A stretch of DNA of 64,000 bases from Ancylobacter sp. IITR112. GTDB lineage: Bacteria > Pseudomonadota > Alphaproteobacteria > Rhizobiales > Xanthobacteraceae. Shown here in pieces: positions 9,092 to 17,747 of the stretch; position 1 is the first letter of the stretch, and each line of letters starts with the position of its first letter. The position numbers and the translations under genes are program-made. Below the pieces are notes generated by a model, which saw only the letters and a program-made list of their open reading frames with translations, was not told where the DNA came from and made no database searches. Location of the stretch: the NCBI RefSeq assembly GCF_041415945.1, contig NZ_JBGCUS010000001.1:2604001-2668000 (forward strand), written 5' to 3'.

Positions 9092-9904
9092 TTACTCCTC
9101 CTCGAAATCGGGGCGGCGCTGCAGCGCCATGCGGGCCAGCAGGATCAGCGTCGTGACCACGATCAGCACGACGGAAATGGCGGCGACGGCGGGATCGACA
9201 TTGTCGCGCAGCCCCATCCACATCAGCCGCGGCAGGGTGATCGCGTCGACGCTGGTGATGAACAGCGTGACGCCGATCTCCTCCCAGGACAGGACGAAGA
9301 CCAGCAGCGCCGCCGTCGCCACGCCGAAGCCGATGTTGGGCAGGATGACGTGCACGATGCGCTGGACGACACCCGCCCCCATGCCGCGCGCGGCGAGGTC
9401 GATGCGCCGGTCGACCTGCGCCAGCGCCACCAGCACCATCACCACCGCGAACGGCACCGTCATCACCACATGGGCGAGGGTGACACCGATCACGCTGTCG
9501 AAGCCGATGGCGTGCGAGACCTGCGACATGCCGGTGAGCAGGAAATACAGCGTCATCGCCGACACCACCGGCGGCACGATCATCGGCAGCAGCACGAAGC
9601 CGACCAGCAGCTGGGAAAAGCGCGGCTGCAGCATCCAGATGCCGAGCGCGAAGCTGGTGGCCAGCCCGGTCGCGATCACGCTGGTGAACAGCGCGATGCG
9701 CGCGCTCAGCAGGATGCTGGTCAGCCAGTCCGGATTCTCGAACAGCGTGCGGTAATGGGTCAGCGACAGGCTGCCCTTGGGCAGGGTCAACAGCCGGCCG
9801 GGGGTGAAGGAGATCGGCACCACCGCCAGCAGCGGCAGCAGCAGGAACACCCCCACCAGCAGCGCGAGAACGACCGCGACGGGTCCGGGACGCTGCAGCC
9901 TCAT
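9092..9904 (-). CDS. ABC transporter permease (PotC-like)
   Basis: 270 residues, about six membrane segments. The EAA-type cytoplasmic loop reads RGMGAGVVQRIVHVILPNIG, which docks to the ATPase. It overlaps the upstream permease by 4 bp (ATGA, 9901-9904). With the neighbouring ATPase, binding protein and second permease it makes a complete polyamine/quaternary-amine/sugar-type importer. Confidence 0.9.
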   Translation of the reverse strand: MRLQRPGPVAVVLALLVGVFLLLPLLAVVPISFTPGRLLTLPKGSLSLTHYRTLFENPDWLTSILLSARIALFTSVIATGLATSFALGIWMLQPRFSQLLVGFVLLPMIVPPVVSAMTLYFLLTGMSQVSHAIGFDSVIGVTLAHVVMTVPFAVVMVLVALAQVDRRIDLAARGMGAGVVQRIVHVILPNIGFGVATAALLVFVLSWEEIGVTLFITSVDAITLPRLMWMGLRDNVDPAVAAISVVLIVVTTLILLARMALQRRPDFEEE

Positions 9905-10740
9905 CGCCCGCTCCCCATCAGCCCCAGCCGGGCGAAGCGCGCGAGCAGGCCCATCAGCGCGGCGACGAGAACCACCAGCGCCACGCTGATCGCCGCGCCC
10001 AGCCCCCAGTCCGGGCTCTGGAACATGCGCAGATACACCAGCTCGGCCACCATGATCGAACGGCCGCCGCCGAGAATGGCCGGGGTGACGAAAAAGCCGA
10101 GGCTGAACACGAACACGATCAGCGTCGCCCCGATCACCCCGGGCAGCGTCATGGGAAAGAACACCGACCAGAAGATGCGCAGGCGCGAGGCACCCATGCC
10201 CCGGGCCGCGAGCAGCACCCGCTCGTCCACCGTCCGCATGGCCGAGGCGAGCGGCAGCACCGCGAACGGGATGAGCACATGCACCATACCGGCGATCACG
10301 CTCGGCTCGTTGCGCACCAGCGCCAGCGGCGCGTCGATGAGGCCGAGCGCCTGCAGCCAGCTATTGACGATGCCGCGATTGGACAGCAGCGCCAGCCAGC
10401 CAAAGGCGCGCGTCAGCAGCGAAATCCAGAACGGCACGAAGATGCAGATTTCAATGAGGCGCCGTTGCAGCCGTGTGCCCCGCACCCAGACATAGGTGAC
10501 GGCATAGGCGCAGGCCACCGCGATCAGCGTGACGAGAAAGCAGATGCGGAAGGTGCGCAGGAACACCGACAGCACCAAGGGATCGCTCACCAGCCGCTCA
10601 TACTGGCCCACCCCCGGCTCCGGCAGCGTCACGCTCCACAGCGCGACGCCGAGGAACGGCAGCGCATAGGCAAACGCCAGGAACAGCACCAGAGGCGCTG
10701 TCAGGGCGAGTGCGGGCCGGAAGGCGGAGCGCGGGCGCAT
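9901..10740 (-). CDS. ABC transporter permease (PotB-like)
   Basis: 279 residues, about six membrane segments, with the EAA loop RGMGASRLRIFWSVFFP. It is the first of the paired permeases. It is separated from the binding-protein gene by a strong hairpin/T-tract (10760-10787), so its expression should be lower than that of the binding protein. The upstream ribosome site is weak. Confidence 0.9.
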   Translation of the reverse strand: MRPRSAFRPALALTAPLVLFLAFAYALPFLGVALWSVTLPEPGVGQYERLVSDPLVLSVFLRTFRICFLVTLIAVACAYAVTYVWVRGTRLQRRLIEICIFVPFWISLLTRAFGWLALLSNRGIVNSWLQALGLIDAPLALVRNEPSVIAGMVHVLIPFAVLPLASAMRTVDERVLLAARGMGASRLRIFWSVFFPMTLPGVIGATLIVFVFSLGFFVTPAILGGGRSIMVAELVYLRMFQSPDWGLGAAISVALVVLVAALMGLLARFARLGLMGSGR

Positions 10741-10759
10741 GGGGGCAATCCGTCGGAGG

Positions 10760-10787
10760 AAAAACCCTCCCGCGCGGCGCGGGAGGG
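10760..10787 (-). terminator. Intra-operon rho-independent terminator/attenuating hairpin
   Basis: CCCTCCCGCG (10765-10774) and CGCGGGAGGG (10778-10787) give a perfect 10-bp stem with a 3-nt loop. On the minus strand it is followed directly by TTTTT (10764-10760). It starts 9 bp after the stop of the binding-protein gene and ends 20 bp before the permease start. Partial termination here, common in ABC operons, would keep the binding protein in excess. Confidence 0.8.
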
Positions 10788-10795
10788 TGCGGGCC

Positions 10796-11911
10796 TCAGG
10801 CCGAAATGACCTTGGTGAACTCGTCGAGCGCGGCGCCGTAATTGTCGGCGTACCAGGGCATGTCGAGCACGGCCTGGCCCTTCATATTGGCGGGGTCGAC
10901 CGGGTTGTAGCGCCGCTGGTCGGCCGGGATCAGCGCATCGGTCGCCGGATTGGCCGGCCCCTGCCCCAGCATCTCGAACATGACCAGCTGGCGCTCGGGC
11001 ACGGAGGTAGAGGCGATGAACTTCATCGCGTTCTCCTTGCCGCCGGGATTGTTCTTGATCACCGCCAGCGCGCCCGGCGACAGCAGGCCCTGGTTCCAGG
11101 TGAACTTGATCTGCCCGCCCGAATCCTTCTCGATCAGCGAGGCGCGGGTCGACCAGATCAGCCCCATCGAGGCGTCGCCGCTCAGCATCAGCTGCTGGCT
11201 TTCCGCGCCGCCGCCCCAATAGGCCGCGACATCCGGCTTCAGCGCGGCGATCTTGGCATGGGCACGCTTGAGATCGAGCGGGTAGAGCTTGTCGGGAGCG
11301 ACGCCATCGGCCAGCAGCGCCGCCTCCCACATGCCCGCGCCCCATTTATACATGGTGCGCTTGCCCGGGAATTTCGCCACATCGAAGAAGTCGGCCATGG
11401 TCTTGGGCGGGTTGGCGCCGTATTTCTCCGCGTCATAGGCGAGGACATAGGAGAAGAAATAGGTCGAGGCCGCATATTCCCAGTCAAAGCCGGGGCGCAT
11501 CTTCGCCTTGTCGACGACGCTGTAGTCGATCGGCTCGATCATCCCCTGCTTGCCGAGCGCGATCGCCGAGAACGGATCGGCATCGACGATGTCCCAGGTC
11601 GGCTTGCCGCTCTTGAACTGGGCGGCGATGGCGCCTTCGGTCGGGCCGGTGCCGTCCTCCTTGACGACGATGCCGGTCGCCTTCTCGAAGGGCTGGCCAT
11701 AGGCCTTGTCATAGGCTTTGAGCGCGTCGCCGCCCCAATTGACCAGCACGAGCTGGCGCACCTGCGCCAGCGCCTCCGGCGTGCGCAGCAGTAGCGGCGC
11801 GCCGCCGAAGATCAGCGCGGCGAGCTGGGTGAAGCGGCGGCGGTCGATCTCGCCACGCGCGGCCTTCGCCGCGAGAATGTCGAGGCAGTCTTTCTGGAAT
11901 GCGTCGTTCAC
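10796..11911 (-). CDS. Periplasmic substrate-binding protein (PotD/extracellular binding protein family 1), Tat-type leader
   Basis: 371 residues. The leader holds RRRFTQLAALIFGG near residues 24-37, a twin-arginine export pattern preceded by an unusually long N-region. The mature part (QLVLVNWGGDALKAYDKAYGQPF) is typical of the spermidine/putrescine-type binding proteins. It delivers the ligand to the two permeases downstream. The ATPase gene ends 18 bp upstream. The family also covers thiamine, iron, opine and betaine-like ligands, so a polyamine substrate is only one option. Confidence 0.87.
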   Translation of the reverse strand: MNDAFQKDCLDILAAKAARGEIDRRRFTQLAALIFGGAPLLLRTPEALAQVRQLVLVNWGGDALKAYDKAYGQPFEKATGIVVKEDGTGPTEGAIAAQFKSGKPTWDIVDADPFSAIALGKQGMIEPIDYSVVDKAKMRPGFDWEYAASTYFFSYVLAYDAEKYGANPPKTMADFFDVAKFPGKRTMYKWGAGMWEAALLADGVAPDKLYPLDLKRAHAKIAALKPDVAAYWGGGAESQQLMLSGDASMGLIWSTRASLIEKDSGGQIKFTWNQGLLSPGALAVIKNNPGGKENAMKFIASTSVPERQLVMFEMLGQGPANPATDALIPADQRRYNPVDPANMKGQAVLDMPWYADNYGAALDEFTKVISA

Positions 11912-11929
11912 GGCGTGCTCCTGCTGTTT

Positions 11930-13012
11930 TCAGCTTTGCTCTGGAAGAAGGAAGCCATTCTCGAAGGACCAGGTGACCCAGACATCCGGCCCGTGGGCGA
12001 GGATGCGGCCGGCGGCCTCGCTCGGCAGGGTGACGGTCAGCGGGGTGCCGCTGCTTGTGGCGAAGGCGAGGCGCATCGCCGAGCCGAGATAGGTGGTGCC
12101 GGCGAGCCGGGCGGGCACGCCATTACCCTCCTTTGGCGGCTCGGCGCTGACCGACATGTGCTCGGGCCGCACCGCCAGCACGGCGTTGCCGTTGAGATTC
12201 TCATGCCGTGGCGCGGTCAGGCGCACCTCCTCGAACAGGCCGCTGGTGCCGCGCGCGCAATGGCCGATGCCGCCGACGGGCAACAGGTTGATCTCGCCGA
12301 GGAACTCGGCGACGAAGCGGCTCCACGGGCGCTCATAGATGTCGCGCGGCGCCCCGACCTGAAGCAGCCGGCCGTGATTGAAGATGGCGATGCGCGAGGA
12401 CAGCGACAGCGCCTCGCTCTGGTCATGGGTGACGAAGACGAAGGTGGTGCCGAACTCGCCATGCAGCCGCGCCACCTCGTCCTGCATGCGGCCGCGCAAA
12501 TGCTTGTCGAGGGCGGAAAACGGCTCGTCCAGCAGCAGCACCGGCGGCTCGAATACCAGCGCGCGGGCCAGCGCCACGCGCTGCTGCTGCCCGCCGGAGA
12601 GCTGGGCGGGGCGCTTGTTCGCGTGCCCCACCAGCCCGACCCGGGCGATGATGGCGTCGACCCGGCGGGCGATGTCCTCGCGCGCCACGCCCCTCACCTG
12701 CAGCGGAAAGGCGATGTTCTGCGCGACGCTCTTGTGCGGAAACAGCGCATAGCCCTGAAACACCATGCCGAAGGAACGGTCTTCCGCCCGGCTGCGGGTG
12801 ATGTCGGTGCCGTCGCTGAAGAGCCGGCCCGTGCTCGCGGCCTGGAAACCGGCCAGCACCATCAGGAAGGTGGTCTTGCCGGACCCTGAGGGGCCGAGCA
12901 GGGTCAGGAACTCACCCGCCGCGATGTCGAGCGTGATGTCCTCCAGCGCCGTGAAGTGGCCGAAGGTTTTGCCGATCCCGACCGCCTGCAACCCGACCGC
13001 GCGCTTGCTCAC
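11930..13012 (-). CDS. ABC transporter ATP-binding protein (PotA-like)
   Basis: 360 residues. Walker A GPSGSGKTTFL, Q-loop MVFQGYALFPH, signature [15 protein letters not shown], Walker B VLLLDEPFSALD, H-loop VTHDQ, then a C-terminal TOBE-like extension typical of PotA/FbpC-type ATPases (about 110 residues). First gene of the nine-gene minus-strand operon, so its promoter should lie in 13013-13161. Confidence 0.93.
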   Translation of the reverse strand: MSKRAVGLQAVGIGKTFGHFTALEDITLDIAAGEFLTLLGPSGSGKTTFLMVLAGFQAASTGRLFSDGTDITRSRAEDRSFGMVFQGYALFPHKSVAQNIAFPLQVRGVAREDIARRVDAIIARVGLVGHANKRPAQLSGGQQQRVALARALVFEPPVLLLDEPFSALDKHLRGRMQDEVARLHGEFGTTFVFVTHDQSEALSLSSRIAIFNHGRLLQVGAPRDIYERPWSRFVAEFLGEINLLPVGGIGHCARGTSGLFEEVRLTAPRHENLNGNAVLAVRPEHMSVSAEPPKEGNGVPARLAGTTYLGSAMRLAFATSSGTPLTVTLPSEAAGRILAHGPDVWVTWSFENGFLLPEQS

Positions 13013-13161
13013 GTTTGCCGCGTGCTCCCTGTATATGTAGAAATCCTAATCTCGCGATCCGCTCACCTCAAATGAATAAAAATGCCGAATGCTGTAGCTA
13101 TAAATTCACGCCATTGTTGACGTGATAAGCATGGAGTGTACGGCGCCTATCAATTCGGCAC
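13013..13161 (-). promoter_or_regulatory. Probable promoter region of the transporter/Rieske operon
   Basis: The 149-bp gap between the 3' end of the LysR gene and the first gene of the minus-strand operon. Its middle part (about 13060-13110) is clearly A/T-richer than the flanking genes, as expected for a promoter. I could not assign -35/-10 boxes with confidence. A LysR regulator encoded just upstream on the same strand is the obvious candidate activator. Confidence 0.4.
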
Positions 13162-14064
13162 TCATATCCGCATGACCGGCGCGGTCTGCACGAGGCGCGA
13201 TTTCAGCCAGTCCGCGAAGGCCTGTATCGCGGGATTGCCGGGGCGGTCGCGCGGGGTGACGAAGTAATAGGCGCGCGAGGCGCGGATGGTGAGATCGAAC
13301 GGCACCACCAGCCGCCCGGTTTCCACCGCCTGCCGGCAGACGAAATTGTCGCCGATGGCGATCCCCTGCCCCGCCAGCGCCGCCGCCAGAACGAGGTTCA
13401 TGTCGGAGAAGATCACCCCCTGGTCGGTGCGCGGCGCCACGACACCGGCCGCCGACAGCCAGGTGAACCAGTCGCCGAGGCCGTCGAGATGCAGCAGCAC
13501 CGTGCGGAACACGTCCACCGGCTCGCTCAAGCCGCCGAGCTGGTTGAGCAGCACCGGGCTGCACACCGGCATGAAGTCGACGACGCTGAGCAGTTCCACG
13601 CTGTGGCGCGGCCAGTCGCCGTCGCCATAGGCGATGAAGGCGTCGACGCCCGGCGCGTCGACATCCTCCAGCCGCGGCGGCGTCACGATGCGCAGCGTCA
13701 CGCCCGGATGGAGCTGTCGGAACTCGGCGATATGGGTGCAGAGCCAGAAGGTGGCGAAGCCCGGCGTCGAGCTGATGGTGATCGCCCCCTGCAGCAGCCC
13801 GCGATCGCCATATTGCACCGCCGCGTCGGCCAGGAGGGCCAGGGCCGTGCGCACATCGGCGGCGTAGCGCTTGCCCTGCGGCGTCAGGCTCACGCCCTTG
13901 CCGGCGCGCTGGAGCAGGGCGAAGCCGAGATCCTGTTCGAGGAAGCGCAGCTGGTGGCTGACCGCGCTGCGGGTGATGTTCAGCTCCGCCGCCGCCTGCC
14001 AGACCGTGCCATGGCGGGCGAAGGCTTCCAGCGCCCGCAGCGCCTGTGTCGAGGGCACTCGCAT
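13162..14064 (-). CDS. LysR-family transcriptional regulator (GcvA-like)
   Basis: 300 residues from ATG 14064. N-terminal winged helix-turn-helix (about 5-65: ALEAFARHGTVWQAAAELNITRSAVSHQLRFLEQDLG), then a periplasmic-binding-protein-like effector domain. Lies between the M20 amidohydrolase and the PotABCD-type operon on the same strand, so it could control either. The effector is presumably a metabolite of one of these pathways. Confidence 0.92.
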   Translation of the reverse strand: MRVPSTQALRALEAFARHGTVWQAAAELNITRSAVSHQLRFLEQDLGFALLQRAGKGVSLTPQGKRYAADVRTALALLADAAVQYGDRGLLQGAITISSTPGFATFWLCTHIAEFRQLHPGVTLRIVTPPRLEDVDAPGVDAFIAYGDGDWPRHSVELLSVVDFMPVCSPVLLNQLGGLSEPVDVFRTVLLHLDGLGDWFTWLSAAGVVAPRTDQGVIFSDMNLVLAAALAGQGIAIGDNFVCRQAVETGRLVVPFDLTIRASRAYYFVTPRDRPGNPAIQAFADWLKSRLVQTAPVMRI

Positions 14065-14115
14065 GAAACCTCGTCTTTCGCCCGCCGCAACCGCGCCCCG
14101 TGCCCCGGCACCCGC

Positions 14116-15285
14116 TCACGCCGGCTTCAGATAGGTCTCGACCAGCTCGGTCCAGAAGGCGGCGCCGATCGGCAGCAGATCGTCATTGAAATTGTAGCCG
14201 GGATGGTGGAGCGGGCGGTCCGCCTCCGACATCCTTCCGCCGAGGAAGAAATAGCTGCCCGGCCGCTCCTTCAGCATATAGGCGAAATCCTCGCTGCCCA
14301 TGCTGGGGCGCGCCATCTCGCGCACCTTGTCCGCCCCGGCGAAACGGGTGGCGAGCGCGCGCAGGAAGTCCGTCTCCGCCGCGTGGTTGATGGTGGCGTC
14401 ATAGCTGCGCTGATAGTCAACCGTCGCGCTCATGCCGTAGCTCGCCGCCTGTCCCTCGGCGATCAGCCGGATACGGCGCTCCAGCTCGTCGCGCACGCCC
14501 GCGTCGAAGGAGCGTATGCCGATCACCAGTTCGGCGCGCTCGGGAATGACATTGCTCGCCGCCCCGGCATGGAAGGCGCCGACCGTAATCACGCTCGGGT
14601 CCATGGGGTGAATGTTGCGCGCCACGATGGATTGCAGCGCCATGACGATGGAGGCCCCGGCAAGGATGGGATCGGCCGTCGACTGCGGCTCGGCCCCGTG
14701 CCCGCCCCGGCCATGGACGGTGATGCGGCACTCATCCACCGCCGCCATGATCGGCCCGTCGCGGAACACGAAAGTGCCGAAGGGCACGTCGGGATCATTG
14801 TGCAGGGCGAACACCGCGTCGCAGGGGAAGCGGTCGAACAGCCCCTCCTCGACCATGATCTTCGCCCCGCCGAAATTCTCCTCCGCCGGCTGGAAGATGA
14901 GATGCACCGTGCCGTCGAAATTGCGCCTCTCGGCGATGGCGCGCGCCGCGCCGATCAGCATGGCGGTGTGCCCGTCATGGCCGCAGGCATGCATCAGCCC
15001 CGGCGTCCGGCTCGCATAGGGCAGGCCCGTTTCTTCGAGGATCGGCAGCGCGTCGATGTCGGCGCGTACCCCGATTGAGCGCCCGCTGCTGCCATGGGCC
15101 AGCGTCGCCACCAGCCCGGTCTTGGCGAGCCCGCGCGTGACCTGATAGCCGAGCGCGGTCAGCTCGCGGGCGATGAGATCGGAGGTGCGCACCTCCTCAA
15201 GCCCGAGTTCGGGATGGGCGTGAAGGTCCCGGCGCAGCGCGACCAATTCCGGCATCGCATTGGTGAGCGTGGCGCGCGCGTTCAT
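14116..15285 (-). CDS. M20-family amidohydrolase (hippurate hydrolase/aminoacylase-like)
   Basis: 389 residues. Metal-binding motif HACGHDGH (99-106) with Cys101 and His103, the AEE acid pair in FQPAEENFGG, and a C-terminal HHPGYNFNDD. The family hydrolyses N-acyl amino acids or related amides with two divalent metals. No signal peptide, so it is cytoplasmic. It is 2 bp from the amino-acid permease gene and transcribed with it, suggesting that an N-acyl or otherwise conjugated amino acid is imported and then hydrolysed. Confidence 0.9.
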   Translation of the reverse strand: MNARATLTNAMPELVALRRDLHAHPELGLEEVRTSDLIARELTALGYQVTRGLAKTGLVATLAHGSSGRSIGVRADIDALPILEETGLPYASRTPGLMHACGHDGHTAMLIGAARAIAERRNFDGTVHLIFQPAEENFGGAKIMVEEGLFDRFPCDAVFALHNDPDVPFGTFVFRDGPIMAAVDECRITVHGRGGHGAEPQSTADPILAGASIVMALQSIVARNIHPMDPSVITVGAFHAGAASNVIPERAELVIGIRSFDAGVRDELERRIRLIAEGQAASYGMSATVDYQRSYDATINHAAETDFLRALATRFAGADKVREMARPSMGSEDFAYMLKERPGSYFFLGGRMSEADRPLHHPGYNFNDDLLPIGAAFWTELVETYLKPA

Positions 15286-15287
15286 GT

Positions 15288-16157
15288 TCAGGCACTCCGG
15301 TTGGGTATTCTGTTCTCGAAATAGCGGAATCCCGCCACCAGCAGGGCGGTGAGGATAAGGTAGATCAGCGCGAGGAGCAGCAGCGGTTCATAGGTGAGAT
15401 AGGTCACCTGCCGAATCTTGGAGATGACGGCGTAGACGTCGATCACCGTGATGGTGGCGACCAGCGGGGTCGCCTTCAGCTGCAGCACGGTCTCGCCATT
15501 GAGCGTGGGCAAGGCGCGGTGCACGGCGCGCGGCAGCCAGATGCGCCAGAACAGCTTCCACCGGCCCATGCCATAGGCGCGGGCCGCTTCCAGCTCGCCC
15601 CTCGGCACGCCGGCAAAGGCGCCGCGCATCACCTCGCCCTCATAGGCCGCGAAGGAAAAGGTCAGCGCCGCCGCGCCATAGGGCCAGGCCTCGCGCAGAT
15701 AGGGCCAGAGGAAGGACTGGCGGATTTCCGGAAATTGCGGAAACAGCGAGCCGAGGCCGTAATAGAGCAGCCACAGCTGCAGCAGCAGCGGCGTGCCACG
15801 GATGAGGGTGCAGAAGCCCTGCGCCGGCAGGCTCAGCCACCACGGCCCCGTCACCTGAACCAGCCCGATCGGCACGGCGAGCACGAAGCCGAGCAGCGCC
15901 GTGCTCACCAGCATCAGCAGCGTGACGCCAACGCCGGAGACGAGCGCGCCGGCATAGGTCGGCAGCCAGTCCCAGCGCATGAACCACGCGGCGCAGGACA
16001 CCAGCGCGCCCGCCACCGCCATCAGCGCGAGGCGGTGCGGCTGGAGCAGAGCCCGCGCCCGTGGCAGCCGGGTCAGCGCCGTGGCCTCCAGCGTGCTTTC
16101 CTCCGGCGGCAGTTCCACCAGCGGTTCCGGCGCGGCGGCGCGGCGTTCGGGCCTCAT
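15288..16157 (-). CDS. Amino-acid ABC transporter permease (HisM/ArtM type)
   Basis: 289 residues with a long N-terminal extension before the membrane domain (about residues 1-75), then segments ending in the EAA loop (ARAYGMGRWKLFWRIWLP). Polar-amino-acid uptake permease. It overlaps the partner permease by 4 bp (16154-16157). Forms the transporter with the permease, binding protein and ATPase upstream. Confidence 0.9.
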   Translation of the reverse strand: MRPERRAAAPEPLVELPPEESTLEATALTRLPRARALLQPHRLALMAVAGALVSCAAWFMRWDWLPTYAGALVSGVGVTLLMLVSTALLGFVLAVPIGLVQVTGPWWLSLPAQGFCTLIRGTPLLLQLWLLYYGLGSLFPQFPEIRQSFLWPYLREAWPYGAAALTFSFAAYEGEVMRGAFAGVPRGELEAARAYGMGRWKLFWRIWLPRAVHRALPTLNGETVLQLKATPLVATITVIDVYAVISKIRQVTYLTYEPLLLLALIYLILTALLVAGFRYFENRIPNRSA

Positions 16158-16873
16158 CGCGCCACCCAGCCGCGCCGGGCGCGGGCCTCGATGAAGCGGA
16201 TGACAAGGGTGGAAGCCAGCGTCAGCAGCAGATACAGCACGCCCGCCGCGCAGAAGAACAGCATATAGGCCTTGGTGGTGCCCGCCGCCTGCCGCGTCAC
16301 CAGCGTCAGCTCGCTGAAGCCGACCACCGCGAGCAGCGCGGTGTCCTTGGTGCAGATGAGCCAGAGATTGGACAGCCCCGGCAGCGCATGCGGCAGCATG
16401 GCCGGCAGCGTCACCCGCCGCAGCACCATCAGCGGCGACATGCCGAAGGCCCTCGCCGCCTCGATCTGCCCGGCGGGCACGGCGAGAATGGCCCCGCGCA
16501 GCACCTCGGTCGAATAGGCGCCCTGCACCACGCCGATGACGAAGATGCCGGCCGCCAGCCCGCTAATGTCCACCGATCCATAGCCCAGCGCGGCGGAGAG
16601 GCGGTTGAGCAGGTCCGTGCCGGCATAATAGAGCAGCAGGATCAGCACCAGCTCCGGCACCGCGCGCACCACCGTGGTGTAGACCTCCATCAGGTCCTTG
16701 GTCACCGGCCCGCCATAGAGCTTGCCGAAGGCGCCGCCCGTGCCGAGCACGAGGCCGAGCGCGTAGCCACCAAAGGCGATCTTGAGCGAGTTCATCAGCC
16801 CGCCGAGCAGCACCCCGCCCCAGCCGGGCGGCTCCAGTGCCAGCAGGCCCCAATTGATCAGGTCGGCCGCCAT
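16154..16873 (-). CDS. Amino-acid ABC transporter permease (HisQ/ArtQ type)
   Basis: 239 residues, about five membrane segments, EAA loop ARAFGMSPLMVLRRVTLP. Heterodimer partner of the following permease. The 63-bp gap to the binding-protein gene holds a G/C-rich hairpin. Confidence 0.9.
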   Translation of the reverse strand: MAADLINWGLLALEPPGWGGVLLGGLMNSLKIAFGGYALGLVLGTGGAFGKLYGGPVTKDLMEVYTTVVRAVPELVLILLLYYAGTDLLNRLSAALGYGSVDISGLAAGIFVIGVVQGAYSTEVLRGAILAVPAGQIEAARAFGMSPLMVLRRVTLPAMLPHALPGLSNLWLICTKDTALLAVVGFSELTLVTRQAAGTTKAYMLFFCAAGVLYLLLTLASTLVIRFIEARARRGWVAR

Positions 16874-16899
16874 CAGCCCCTCCCGGGCTCCGGCGGGCG

Positions 16900-16924
16900 C
16901 GGGCTGGCATCACGTGCCGGCCCG
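16900..16924 (-). other. Hairpin between binding-protein and permease genes
   Basis: CGGGCTGGCA (16900-16909) pairs with TGCCGGCCCG (16915-16924), one wobble, 5-nt loop. No T-run on the minus strand. It occupies the same operon position as the terminator at 10760-10787 (after a binding-protein gene), so a role in protecting or limiting the transcript is plausible. Confidence 0.4.
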
Positions 16925-16936
16925 GCCCGCACAGGA

Positions 16937-17719
16937 TCAGCCGCCATAGATGTCGAAGTCGAAATACTTCTTGGAGAAGGTGTCGTACGTGCCGTTGGCG
17001 CGGATCGCCTTGATGGCGGCGTTGATCTTGTTCTTCAGCTCGGTGTCGCCCTTGCGCAGGCCAACGCCGACGCCGGCGCCGAGGATTTCCGGGTCATCCT
17101 TCACATTGCCCTTGAGGTCGCAGCACTGCTTGCCCTGGTCGGTACTGAGGAAAGCGGCGAGCGCGATGGCGTCGGCCTGCACCGCGTCGAGCCGCCCGGC
17201 CGCGAGGTCGGCATTGGCCTCGTCCTGCGTCTGGTATTCCTTCACGGTCGCGCCGGCCTTGCCGAAATATTTGTTGGCATAGTCCTGGTGGATGGTGGCG
17301 ACCTGCACGCCGATGGTCTTGCCCTTCAGCCCTTCGGGCGTCGCGGTGAATTTCTCGCTCTTCGGGCCGATCACGCCGGTCGGCGTGTTGTAGTATTTGT
17401 CGGAGAAATCGATGGTCTTAAGCCGCTCTGGCGTGATCGACATCGAACCGACGATCATGTCGATCTTCTTCGAGGTCAGCGCCGGGATGATGCCGTCCCA
17501 GGCCACGGGCGTGATCACGCATTCGAGCTTGGCCTGATTGCAGATGGCCTCCATGAACTCGACTTCCCAGCCTTCCCACTTGCCGCTGGCGTCCGGCGAG
17601 GCGAAGGGCGGATAGGGCTCGGCGGCGAAGCCGACCTTGAGCGGCTCGGCGGCCGCGCCGCAAATGCCGGCAATGCCGATGACGGCAGCGGCGATCATCG
17701 TCCTGAATGCGTGTTTCAT
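16937..17719 (-). CDS. Periplasmic cationic-amino-acid-binding protein (ArgT/HisJ-like)
   Basis: 260 residues. Sec signal peptide MKHAFRTMIAAAVIGIAGICGAAA followed by EPLKVGFAAEPYPPFASPD. The downstream pattern (WEVEFMEAICNQAKLECVIT, DMIVGSMSITPERLKTIDFSDKYY) is characteristic of lysine/arginine/ornithine/histidine-binding proteins. Two adjacent cysteines (QCCDL) are in the C-terminal lobe. Its gene lies between the ATPase and permeases. The divergent arginine-catabolic operon supports arginine or a methylated arginine as ligand. Confidence 0.9.
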   Translation of the reverse strand: MKHAFRTMIAAAVIGIAGICGAAAEPLKVGFAAEPYPPFASPDASGKWEGWEVEFMEAICNQAKLECVITPVAWDGIIPALTSKKIDMIVGSMSITPERLKTIDFSDKYYNTPTGVIGPKSEKFTATPEGLKGKTIGVQVATIHQDYANKYFGKAGATVKEYQTQDEANADLAAGRLDAVQADAIALAAFLSTDQGKQCCDLKGNVKDDPEILGAGVGVGLRKGDTELKNKINAAIKAIRANGTYDTFSKKYFDFDIYGG

Positions 17720-17747
17720 GCTTGTCCCCTCTGGTTTTCGGGCTTTT

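Noticed and set aside
7471..9156. 561-codon plus-strand frame over the TIM-barrel and desaturase genes
   Set aside because: Antisense shadow; it crosses two genes with intact conserved motifs on the other strand and has no recognisable domain.
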